Shown here: piece after piece, positions 15,860 through 21,608 of the stretch | Layout of the letters: every line of letters begins with the position of its first letter | Position numbering within the stretch: position 1 is the first letter of the stretch | Origin: a virus | Strand: one strand, 5' to 3' | DNA length: 44,438 nt | IMG/VR virus record: IMGVR_UViG_3300042305_000935 | Location: 1 to 44,438 of that record | Notes under the pieces: generated by a model | Databases searched by the model: none | Told to the model about the DNA's origin: nothing | The model's input: the letters and a program-made list of their open reading frames with translations, nothing else | Program-made: the position numbers and the translations under genes

Positions 15860-16090
15860 ATGCCTAAGAAGAAAGCGAACCTGTCCGTTGGTCGCGGCGA
15901 GAAGCTCCCCGTCAGCCGTGGCGCTGGCCTCACCGCCAAGGGTCGGCGTAAGTACAACGCCGCCACCGGATCCAACCTGAAAGCTCCGACGAAGGACAAG
16001 AACAACCCCCGCCACAAGAGCTTCTGCGCTCGCTCCCGAAGCTGGAAAGGCGCTCGCGGGAAGGCCGCTCGAGCTCGCTGGGGCTGCTAA
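15860..16090 (+). CDS. Small basic protein with KSFCARS motif
   Basis: A 76-residue, highly basic protein. It carries LPVSRGAGLTAKGRRKYNAA, GSNLKAP, and KSFCARSRSWKG followed by RGKAARARW, phrases shared by a common small phage family (DUF6321-like, from memory). I choose ATG 15860; TTG 15848 is in frame and would overlap the finger gene. Function is unknown; charge suggests nucleic-acid contact. It is the last gene of this rightward block, just before a convergent gene. Confidence 0.65.
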   Translation: MPKKKANLSVGRGEKLPVSRGAGLTAKGRRKYNAATGSNLKAPTKDKNNPRHKSFCARSRSWKGARGKAARARWGC

Positions 16091-16157
16091 ATCCTCGGCC
16101 CTAAACCTTTACTAACACTAGCGGTTAGGAAGTTCCCACAACTTCGCCTCTTGACAG

Positions 16158-16188
16158 ACCCCCACCAAAACCAGCATTTTCTGGGGGT
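16158..16188 (+). terminator. Stem-loop between convergent genes
   Basis: ACCCCCA (16158-16164) pairs with TGGGGGT (16182-16188) across a 17-base loop ending in TTTTC. It lies between the end of the rightward early block (16090) and the stop of the leftward gene (16190), where a two-way terminator is expected. There is no long T-run beyond the stem. Confidence 0.4.
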
Positions 16189-16189
16189 A

Positions 16190-16753
16190 TCAGGGGGCGG
16201 CAGTTCCCCCTCCCCGAGGGGGAACAACGTCCGGCAAAGTAAGCTGGATACGCGGAGCAGCGGGGGTCATTTCCGAAAAATTCTGCTCCCCAGTACATGT
16301 ACTGGGGAGCAGCGCACGCAACCTGCGGTTCTCCTCCTCCAAAGCCGCCAAGCGGTCCTCCAGCCGGACCTCCGGCACCACCGCGCCACCTCCTAGGTTC
16401 AACACCACTCGCTTCTGCACAGAAGATGTCTCGCTCTTAGTCGTCTCCAGACCGTCAATCCACTCCTTCAGACGCGAGATGTAATCCAACTGGCGCGGGT
16501 TGTCAGGGTCCATAGCACCCTGCAACAACTGATGGGCAATGCCCCATGACTCAGAAGAGCCCACAAGGGCACGCACAGCCCCACGCACGCTTCCAGTCAC
16601 TCCTGAAGGCAACGGGCGCATCTCTACGCCAAGCTCCTCTGCACGCGCTACAGCCTTCTCTAGGTCCGCCTGAGCCTGTGCCCGCTTACGGTCCCTAGAA
16701 CGCACAGCACGACGAGACATCACTTCCTTGAACGATTTGTCTTGGGTTCCCAT
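16190..16753 (-). CDS. Coiled-coil protein, possible small terminase
   Basis: A 187-residue protein starting at ATG 16753. Basic N-terminal helices (SRRAVRSRDRKRAQAQADLE), a central helical region (GAVRALVGSSESWGIAHQLL, PRQLDYISRLKEWIDGLE) and a heptad-type coiled coil LEDRLAALEEENRRLRALL near 135-153, then a Pro/Thr-rich tail. Length and a basic N-terminus with an oligomerising coiled coil would suit a small terminase subunit, which is otherwise missing, but no diagnostic motif is seen. Its 3' part contains a 28-bp perfect palindrome (16284-16311) and a 10-bp hairpin (16203-16225), so the coding sequence there also serves as structure. Confidence 0.6.
   Translation of the reverse strand: MGTQDKSFKEVMSRRAVRSRDRKRAQAQADLEKAVARAEELGVEMRPLPSGVTGSVRGAVRALVGSSESWGIAHQLLQGAMDPDNPRQLDYISRLKEWIDGLETTKSETSSVQKRVVLNLGGGAVVPEVRLEDRLAALEEENRRLRALLPSTCTGEQNFSEMTPAAPRIQLTLPDVVPPRGGGTAAP
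16203..16225. terminator. 10-bp GC-rich hairpin at gene end
   Basis: GTTCCCCCTC (16203-16212) and GAGGGGGAAC (16216-16225) form a perfect 10-bp stem with a CCC loop inside the last codons of the leftward coiled-coil gene. With the stem at 16158-16188 it makes a double hairpin at this convergent junction. Likely transcription stop or mRNA end protection. Confidence 0.45.
16284..16311. repeat. Perfect 28-bp palindrome inside a coding region
   Basis: The 14 bases TGCTCCCCAGTACA are followed directly by their exact reverse complement, with no spacer. On the minus strand it encodes LLPSTCTGEQ at the end of the coiled coil. A perfect palindrome of this length is far above chance; options are a dimer-binding operator, a cruciform or a transcript hairpin. 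Confidence 0.85.
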
Positions 16754-17173
16754 ACGCAACCAACCCTACCAAAAGGGGCCCCTTCTGCAAGACAGCGACG
16801 CAATACCCCCATCACCCCCATTGGCCGCCTGAGCACGGGCAGCGAATGGAGCGGGGGCCCCGATGGGACCCGGGGCCAGACGGCGACGGGGGGCGGGGCG
16901 GGGGCCGGAGGGGGGGCGGCGGGCGGGGTGGGCGGGGTGGGGGGCCGTGGCCGCTTGGGCAGCGGGGGCCGCTCGGCGTGGCGCGCGGTAGCGCAGGGTG
17001 GGGGGGGGTGGCGCGCCGTCCGCCGATCGCGCCGAGCCTGCGCCTCCGGCGGCTGCGGCGGCGGCGGCTGGCGGTTGCGTCGGGCGGTCACGCCTGCGAC
17101 CGCGCGCGCGTGAAGCAGAGCAGCCCCACCAACCTCGAAGGGCGGGCGGGGCTGCGTTGGGGTGGCGGCTGGC
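16754..17173. other. G-rich intergenic stretch with G-quadruplex potential
   Basis: About 420 bases with no convincing gene. Between 16888 and 16944 the plus strand has nine runs of three to seven G separated by one to three bases (e.g. GGGCGGGGTGGGCGGGGTGG), and a nine-G run occurs at 17000-17008. Both strands stay open for over 100 codons, but the products are Pro/Arg or Gly/Arg low complexity, as expected from composition. No promoter is visible. The run density predicts stable quadruplexes on the plus strand, which is the template for the leftward genes around it. Confidence 0.7.
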
Positions 17174-17302
17174 CTAGCGGGTGGCGAGCCAGCGGGCGAG
17201 CTCGTCGAACAGCCAGATGAACCAGGCGATAGAGAAGGCCGCGAGTACTCCGGCGATGAGCTGCAGCAGGGCGAGGAGTTCGGCGCGGCGGCGGGGGGTC
17301 AT
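17174..17302 (-). CDS. Small membrane peptide, 42 residues
   Basis: Starts at ATG 17302 in an ATGA overlap with the upstream gene, with GGAGGTGA three bases before the ATG. After a basic start (MTPRRRAELL) a hydrophobic helix ALLQLIAGVLAAFSIAWFI (about 11-29) is followed by WLFDELARWLATR, an amphipathic end. One membrane span with positive N-terminus predicts N-in. It could be a holin-like or inhibitor peptide; nothing decides. The strong ribosome site and coupling make it a credible gene despite its size. Confidence 0.65.
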   Translation of the reverse strand: MTPRRRAELLALLQLIAGVLAAFSIAWFIWLFDELARWLATR

Positions 17303-17700
17303 TGGTCACCTCCGACGTCGCTCCGATCGATCAGGTATCCACGCTCGCACGGCTTGTCGATGTGCTCGAAGGTCCAGCGACGGCAGGCGGCATCGACGAT
17401 CGGCAGGGCGAGCTGCTGCCAGTTCACGTCCTCCAGCGCCTCGGCGGCGAGATCTGCCAACGCTCGCGAGCGAGGCGAGGCCTTGCGGGCGAGGCGCTCG
17501 TAGTGCGTCTCGAGCTTGCGAGCGAGGGCCTCGCGGACGCGGTCGAGGTCCGGCCCGTCGGGCCCGCAGTCCGCCGCGCTGGCGCTGACCAGCTCGTCCG
17601 CCTCGTACGCCCAGTCGCCGTCGTGGTCGGCCTCTTCGAGCTCGGCGGCGAGACGCCACGTCGCGTAGTTCGACCAGCCGTGATAGGTGGTGCTGGTCAT
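17299..17700 (-). CDS. NGWSNYETW-type phage protein
   Basis: A 133-residue protein opening with TYHGWSNYATWRLAAELEE, the hallmark of a small phage/plasmid family (consensus NGW-x-NYETW; DUF7249-like from memory). The rest is acidic and helical with REALARKLETHYERLARKAS and a C-terminal segment VNWQQLALPIVDAACRRW. Function of the family is unknown to me. It starts in an ATGA overlap and its last codons GGDQ contain the ribosome site for the membrane peptide gene that follows. Confidence 0.7.
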   Translation of the reverse strand: MTSTTYHGWSNYATWRLAAELEEADHDGDWAYEADELVSASAADCGPDGPDLDRVREALARKLETHYERLARKASPRSRALADLAAEALEDVNWQQLALPIVDAACRRWTFEHIDKPCERGYLIDRSDVGGDQ

Positions 17701-17954
17701 TGGTCACCTCCGGCGGGCTCGACGTCGAGGATCCCTTCCCTGAGGAGGACGCCGCCGACAGCGTCGGGCCCTCGCTCGACGGCTCGCCTGACGATCTGGC
17801 GCGCCGCCTCCATCGCGAGGGTGACCCCGACGTGGTACGAACGGTCGGGGAGGTTGCGACCCTCTTCGGCGAGTTTGAAGTGCTGCTGGCCGATTCGGTG
17901 CAGCGCGGCGAGGATGGCCGCGGTGGACGCTTCGGTGAGGTGTTGGGTCTTCAT
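17697..17954 (-). CDS. Unknown helical protein, 85 residues
   Basis: Starts at ATG 17954, ATGA-coupled to the upstream gene, and ends in GGDQ plus stop, the same nucleotide junction as the next gene. Sequence: helical TEASTAAILAALHRIGQQHF, then RSYHVGVTLAMEAARQIVRR and VGGVLLREGILDVEPA. No family recognised. The frame on the minus strand is longer (open from 18452), but the overlap start gives the regular operon spacing. Confidence 0.55.
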   Translation of the reverse strand: MKTQHLTEASTAAILAALHRIGQQHFKLAEEGRNLPDRSYHVGVTLAMEAARQIVRRAVERGPDAVGGVLLREGILDVEPAGGDQ

Positions 17955-18391
17955 TGAGCGCCTCCGTTGTTCGCCTCGCGGCGGGCGGCGTCGAGCATGC
18001 GCTCGGCGGCGGTGCGGGCAACCTTGCGAAGCTCCTGCTCCGCGCGCCACACGCGCTCGCGCTCGGCGCGTTCCTGAAGCCATGCCGCCTCGGCGGCGGC
18101 CTGCTCGCGCTGGAAGATGCGCTGCTCCTCGCGGCGGTCGTCGTTCCAGCGTTCCTGCTCCGAGTTGACGGAAAGCGCGAGGCGCACGGCGGCGCGTTCG
18201 GTTGCGGCAAGCTTGAGTCCGGTATCGTCGAATCCGGCAGAGCGCGCCGCGCGAAGGACGAGGAAGGTGGCGCGGAGCAGTCCGGAGCGCTCCCCCAAGT
18301 CCCAGCTCCGGTCGGTGGTGTCTCGTTCTTCCGTACGGGCGACCGCCTCGTAGAGATCGGTGAGAAGGTCTTCGAGTTGTAGTGCGTTCAT
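17951..18391 (-). CDS. Charged coiled-coil protein, 146 residues
   Basis: Starts at ATG 18391 after the leader ACAGGACAACAGGGCAGCC. N-terminal helices LEDLLTDLYEAVARTEERD, a middle with LKLAATERAAVRLALS, and then a long Arg/Glu/Ala-rich helix from about 85 to 140 (REEQRIFQREQAAAEAAWLQ) that predicts a coiled coil. No enzyme or DNA-binding motif. Reading starts further upstream are possible but lack a ribosome site. Unknown role. Confidence 0.55.
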   Translation of the reverse strand: MNALQLEDLLTDLYEAVARTEERDTTDRSWDLGERSGLLRATFLVLRAARSAGFDDTGLKLAATERAAVRLALSVNSEQERWNDDRREEQRIFQREQAAAEAAWLQERAERERVWRAEQELRKVARTAAERMLDAARREANNGGAQ

Positions 18392-18442
18392 GGCTGCCCT
18401 GTTGTCCTGTTGTTGTCCTGTTGTCCGGCGCCCACGAAGTGC

Positions 18443-18477
18443 GAGCGCCCACCCACTAATACGGCGGGCGGGCGCTC
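18443..18477. other. Long imperfect hairpin between small genes
   Basis: GAGCGCCC (18443-18450) pairs with GGGCGCTC (18470-18477); after one mismatch CCC (18452-18454) pairs with GGG (18466-18468). It lies in the 128-base gap between the membrane peptide gene (stop 18520) and the next leftward start (18391). It could end part of the transcripts or protect an mRNA end; a T-rich stretch follows only on the plus strand. Confidence 0.45.
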
Positions 18478-18519
18478 TTTGTTGCCAGTTTCTCGGGATT
18501 TCTTGGGGGCCTCGGGGCG

Positions 18520-18630
18520 TCAGCCTAGCAGCGCCCCCAGCGCGGACGCGAGCGCCCCGAGGGCCAGCAGCGCGAGCAGCCCCGCGAGCGCTTCGCGGCG
18601 CTCTCGGTCTGCGGGTCCGTCCCGTCTCAT
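18520..18630 (-). CDS. Second small membrane peptide, 36 residues
   Basis: Starts at ATG 18630 in an ATGA overlap with the GP88-family gene stop. A charged front (MRRDGPADRERREAL) is followed by one hydrophobic segment AGLLALLALGALASALGALL to the C-terminus. Same plan as the peptide at 17174: basic/charged N-terminus, one span, coupled to an upstream soluble protein gene. The composition of this GC-rich DNA can create hydrophobic Leu/Ala runs by chance, so confidence is moderate. Confidence 0.5.
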   Translation of the reverse strand: MRRDGPADRERREALAGLLALLALGALASALGALLG

Positions 18631-19436
18631 CGCGCGACCGCCTGTAGCCAGCGGCTCGGCACAGCCTCGAATTCGGTACGGGGTTCGGCGGGACGCGAGC
18701 CGCCCGCGCCCTTGGCCGCGAGGGCGAGCACCGCTCCGCGCTCGGCGTCGGGACGTCGCCAGAAAGCGTCCGTGACGTCACCATCCACGATGGGCAGGCG
18801 GCGACGGCCCACCACAGCCTCGCGGCCTACCATCTGAGCGTGCAGGGGCTCCGGAAGCACCACGGCGAGCCAGACAGGCCGCGCGCCTCGGCGGCGGCTG
18901 ACGTGTCCCAAGCAGTCGCGCAGGCTCGGGCCACGCTCGGAGACTGAGAAGGCGAGCGAGTAGTTCGGCGGCAGTTCTCCCCGTAGGAAGCGCTGCCACC
19001 TCGCGTGGCTCTTGGTGTAGTCGTAGAAGCGCAGCGGAGATGCGGCCCAAGATCGGAAGAGCGACGGCGAGAGGGTCGGCCAGTCGTAGTCGGTCTCGAC
19101 GTTGAGGCGGGCGGCGGGGGTCAGCCCTTCGGCGTCCGCGCGGCACGCCAGAGCGTCTAGGTCTTCATGCATCGCCACCATACCTTCGGACGTGGGCAGC
19201 CCGCCCGCGCCGATTAGGAAGCGATGCCGACGGCGGCGGGACTCTCGTACGGTGTCGAACACGCCGCGCCCCGTCTTCGAGATGCAGAACTTCGCGCACA
19301 GCCCCGCATCGGGGCAGGCGTTGCCGCGCTTCGCCTCGTTCATGGGCAAACCCTGAAAGCCGAGCGCGAGCACGCGATCGCGCACGCAGGTTTCTAGCTT
19401 CGCGTTGGACGTGAGAATGTCGGGGCGATTATTCAT
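18627..19436 (-). CDS. GP88-family protein
   Basis: A 269-residue protein. NAKLE near the N-terminus, then ACPDAGLCAKFCISKTGRGV with Cys 41, 47 and 51, VRESRRRRHRFL, and later FYDYTKSHARW match the plan of the phage/plasmid 'gene product 88' family: a cysteine cluster C-P-x-A-G-x-C-x3-C, a basic helix and a YDYTK motif. The family's biochemical role is unknown to me; the cysteines suggest a metal or Fe-S site. The C-terminal third is less conserved. Coupled by overlap to genes on both sides in a GC-rich leftward operon. Confidence 0.7.
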   Translation of the reverse strand: MNNRPDILTSNAKLETCVRDRVLALGFQGLPMNEAKRGNACPDAGLCAKFCISKTGRGVFDTVRESRRRRHRFLIGAGGLPTSEGMVAMHEDLDALACRADAEGLTPAARLNVETDYDWPTLSPSLFRSWAASPLRFYDYTKSHARWQRFLRGELPPNYSLAFSVSERGPSLRDCLGHVSRRRGARPVWLAVVLPEPLHAQMVGREAVVGRRRLPIVDGDVTDAFWRRPDAERGAVLALAAKGAGGSRPAEPRTEFEAVPSRWLQAVAR

Positions 19437-19678
19437 TGCGCGCCCCCCTGCACCTGCTTGGCGCGCTGCTCTTGCTGGTACTCTTCGATCAGCTCGCGGG
19501 CGAAGATGGGATCGTTGAGCAGTTGCATAGCCTGCAGATAGGACGTGTAGACGGTCACCCAGAGGTAGCGTTCATCCGAGGCCTCGGCCTGCTTGGAACG
19601 GTCGAGGGCTCCGAGCGCGAGGATGCCGAGGATCTCGCGAGCCTCGGAGAGAGAGAGGGGACGGGGTTTTGTGGTCAT
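19433..19678 (-). CDS. Unknown helical protein, first gene of leftward accessory operon
   Basis: An 81-residue helical protein (LSLSEAREILGILALGALDR, YLWVTVYTSYLQAMQLLNDP, FARELIEEYQQEQRAKQ). ATG 19678 follows a leader with ACAACAGGACAACAG, nearly the same as the leader of the gene at 18391. It overlaps the GP88-family gene by ATGA. No family recognised; the middle YLWVTVYTSYLQAM could bind a partner. Confidence 0.55.
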   Translation of the reverse strand: MTTKPRPLSLSEAREILGILALGALDRSKQAEASDERYLWVTVYTSYLQAMQLLNDPIFARELIEEYQQEQRAKQVQGGAQ

Positions 19679-19926
19679 AGTCTGTTGTCCTGTTGTGTCC
19701 GGCGCGGGCGACGTGCCCGCGCATGCGCCGATTGTAGTCTCGAGCGCAATACCTGCGGCGCGAGATTCTCAAAAAATCTTGGAGAGGCCCGCGCGCCCCG
19801 CTCGGACGCTGCGCCCCGCCCCAAGGGGCCCCGACCGAGCCGCTCCGAGCGCGCTCCGCACCTGTTTCCTCGGGGGCTTCGCGCTGGCCCCGTATGGCGC
19901 TGTCGCTGCTCGCGTGCGTAGCGGCG
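19679..19926. other. Divergent intergenic region, left part
   Basis: Gap between the leftward accessory operon and the rightward early block II. On the minus strand TACAAT (19736-19731) is a good -10 but has no -35 at 16-18 bases. The leader ACAGGACA repeat is next to the leftward gene. The middle is GC-rich without a convincing gene; open frames through it are composition effects. The right part holds promoter II (next entry). Confidence 0.5.
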
Positions 19927-19990
19927 GCACAGACTTGCACAGGTTCCTGCACATTCGGGTATTGACACGGGCGCGCGGAAGCTCCAAGAT
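19927..19990 (+). promoter_or_regulatory. Candidate early promoter II with three phased GCACA boxes
   Basis: TTGACA (19962-19967), a 17-base spacer and CAAGAT (19985-19990) form a good sigma70-type promoter. Upstream lie GCACAG at 19927 and 19937 and GCACAT at 19949, about one helical turn apart. The promoter at 21653 has the same three boxes at 21609, 21619 and 21629, so the pair probably share a regulator. The predicted transcript start, near 19997, is next to an in-frame ATG at 19998. Confidence 0.6.
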
Positions 19991-20039
19991 TTCGCACATG
20001 CCTCGACACTTCGTCGGGGCTGAACAGGACACACAGGAC

Positions 20040-20318
20040 ATGAACAACGAAACCAAGCATCGTTCTCCGTCTGAAATCGCGGGCGACATCGTGGCCGAGA
20101 TGCAGTCTCAGCAACCCAAGGTGTGGCGTCAGCGCTTCTTCGCGTCGGTGCCGTACCTCGACGCGATGCTCGATCTTCACGATTGGAATCAGCTCTGCAT
20201 GTGCGAGCCCGCGCGCACGATCGGCATCTACTGCCTCGGCAATCTCAACACGTTCCGTGGCCCTGAGGCCAAGCGCCTCAAGGAAGAACTGCGCGCCGCG
20301 CTGGGGGTGTCGCTGTGA
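20040..20318 (+). CDS. Unknown small protein, first gene of early block II
   Basis: A 92-residue protein from ATG 20040 (KHRSPSEIAGDIVAEMQSQQ, VWRQRFFASVPYLDAMLDLH, PEAKRLKEELRAALG). The DNA before it, ACAGGACACACAGGAC, resembles the leaders of two leftward genes here and contains AGGA at a usable distance. ATG 19998, in frame and at the predicted transcript start, would give a 106-residue product from a leaderless message. The single Cys pair CMC sits mid-protein. Family not recognised. Confidence 0.6.
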   Translation: MNNETKHRSPSEIAGDIVAEMQSQQPKVWRQRFFASVPYLDAMLDLHDWNQLCMCEPARTIGIYCLGNLNTFRGPEAKRLKEELRAALGVSL

Positions 20319-20608
20319 GCTTCAATTTCAAAGTCTACATGCGCGTTCCCAGTCCGAAGGGCGGCACGAAAGCGCTGTACGTCGCCGGATTTCGATCGAT
20401 GTTCGACGCTGTCGATTACGTCCGCCGACTGCAGCTCGGCCCAAACTACCTCTCGGTGAAGAGCCATCGTGGGGTCATCTTCAGCAACCGCGAGGCATCG
20501 ACCTCGCAAGCCGCCGACTACACGCTCGCCTGTGAGCGTTACGGCAAGCTCTACTACAGCAATCTGGGCTCCACGGAGACCGTGTCCGTCACGGAGGTGC
20601 AGGCATGA
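20315..20608 (+). CDS. Unknown small protein, 97 residues
   Basis: Starts at GTG 20315 (GTGA overlap) and ends in ATGA. A compact alpha/beta protein: FNFKVYMRVPSPKGGTKALY, FRSMFDAVDYVRRLQ, YLSVKSHRGVIFS, KLYYSNLGSTETVSVTEV. The strand-helix-strand order is like small ferredoxin-fold domains, but no family is recognised. Part of the block II operon. Confidence 0.6.
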   Translation: MSFNFKVYMRVPSPKGGTKALYVAGFRSMFDAVDYVRRLQLGPNYLSVKSHRGVIFSNREASTSQAADYTLACERYGKLYYSNLGSTETVSVTEVQA

Positions 20609-20850
20609 GCCCGTGCGACATGTGCGACGGCGACACCGTCGTGCTCGGCCATCTCGGTGGCACCGTGCATCTCCGCTGCCGCGCCTGCGGCTGGCAGATG
20701 GAGGCGAACATGGATGAGGGCGCGTCAGTCTGGTGCTACCAGACGGGTGCCTACGTCCGGCCCGCTACGTCCTGCGAGTGGGCTGCGTCCGTCTGCGCTG
20801 GCGAGACGGGCGTGATCGAGATCGACGGCGAACTGGTCTTCGTGAGGTAG
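20605..20850 (+). CDS. Small zinc-ribbon protein
   Basis: An 81-residue protein with CDMC (4-7) and CRAC (24-28 region) spaced by a beta hairpin, a simple zinc ribbon: SPCDMCDGDTVVL, HLRCRACGWQME. The C-terminal half is beta-stranded with two more single cysteines. ATGA-coupled to the upstream gene. Such ribbons in phages often bind nucleic acid or modify host complexes; no further clue. Confidence 0.6.
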   Translation: MSPCDMCDGDTVVLGHLGGTVHLRCRACGWQMEANMDEGASVWCYQTGAYVRPATSCEWAASVCAGETGVIEIDGELVFVR

Positions 20851-20852
20851 CC

Positions 20853-21275
20853 ATGAAACCCATCGACACAGCCCTTCTTCTGCGTGCGGCCTTCGAGGCC
20901 GAGTACCCCAGCCCTGACGCTCTGCAGTCTGCCATCCGCACAGGTGGTCGATCTGTCGAGATGTTCTTCACGGCGGCTCGCGGATGCCCCTGCGGCAGCG
21001 AGGCGAGGATCGAGAGGATCTTCTGTGGCGACGAGCTGCGCGACGTTTCGTGGGAGCGCCTCATCGACGAAGGCTGGCATGTGGACTACCTTGGGGTCGG
21101 GGTCTATGTGGACTACCTTGAGGTCGGCGGCCATCGCAAGACCCACAGAGTCGATAACGGGGTGTTCGTCTCCTCGTTCGACGATCCCGAAGCGCTCGCT
21201 GAGTGGTTCTGGCGTCTCGTTCAAGATGTCCGAGATCGCGCAGACCTCGAGGAGCGCCGTCCTCGCGTCTTCTAG
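20853..21275 (+). CDS. Unknown protein with internal nine-residue duplication
   Basis: A 140-residue protein from ATG 20853, two bases after the previous stop. It includes SVEMFFTAARGCPCGSEARI (a CPC pair) and a tandem duplication VDYLGVGVY-VDYLEVGGH at about 77-94, encoded by two nearly identical 27-base units. The C-terminus is acidic/helical (DDPEALAEWFWRLVQDVRDR). No family recognised. It is followed by a 400-base non-coding region. Confidence 0.6.
   Translation: MKPIDTALLLRAAFEAEYPSPDALQSAIRTGGRSVEMFFTAARGCPCGSEARIERIFCGDELRDVSWERLIDEGWHVDYLGVGVYVDYLEVGGHRKTHRVDNGVFVSSFDDPEALAEWFWRLVQDVRDRADLEERRPRVF
21081..21134 (+). repeat. 27-bp tandem duplication in coding sequence
   Basis: Two adjacent 27-base units (21081-21107 and 21108-21134) share 14 identical leading bases GTGGACTACCTTGG/A and GTCGG after them. 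The unit length keeps the frame and adds nine residues, so it looks like a recent slippage or recombination event. Confidence 0.75.
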
Positions 21276-21396
21276 AACGCTCTAGGATCGCGCAGGATCG
21301 AAGATGGGCTCGGGGCCATGCCTCGGGCCCTTTCTGTTTCTGCGTCGATCCTACGCGATCCCGTGCGGTCGATGATCATGCGGCTCGCGAGGGCCG

Positions 21397-21510
21397 CTGG
21401 TAGCGAAGCTACCAGATCTATCTCTCTCTCCTCTCTCTCCTCTCTGTGGCATAGTGACATGCAGACGCATGCAGTCGCATGCACGCGCATGCGGACGCAT
21501 GCATCGGCAT
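21397..21510 (-). other. Origin-like module B, inverted copy of module A
   Basis: Read on the minus strand: five decamers with the core ATGCG(N)3GC/GCATGC start every 10 bases (21510 to 21461), then TGTCACTATGCCACA, a GA-only tract ending AGATAG (21447-21418), then an 8-bp stem CTGGTAGC/GCTACCAG with TTC loop (21415-21397). Part order, decamer phase, ACAGAGAG start of the purine tract, stem length and loop are the same as at 13493-13602, while the stem sequence differs entirely. It lies in non-coding DNA; the translated minus strand still reads HASAC...YATERRERRER, like the initiator protein. Confidence 0.6.
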
Positions 21511-21608
21511 GTGCCGGATGTGGCGCACCGTCCGGCCTGCGCCCCTGCTTCGCGCCAGATCCGGCGTGACGTGCTCCGGTCCCGTTCGGCTGGGACCATG
21601 CCGAGCGC

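Noticed and set aside
16151-16180. TTGACA at 16151 as a plus-strand promoter
   Set aside because: No good -10 at 16-18 bases and no plus-strand gene for 3.8 kb downstream.
16720-17113. Overlapping plus and minus frames in the G-rich stretch
   Set aside because: Products are Gly/Arg or Pro/Arg repeats dictated by G-runs, with no start signals or family likeness.
19731-19759. Leftward promoter with TACAAT at 19736-19731
   Set aside because: The -10 is good but no -35-like hexamer at 16-18 bases; left as a note in the intergenic entry.
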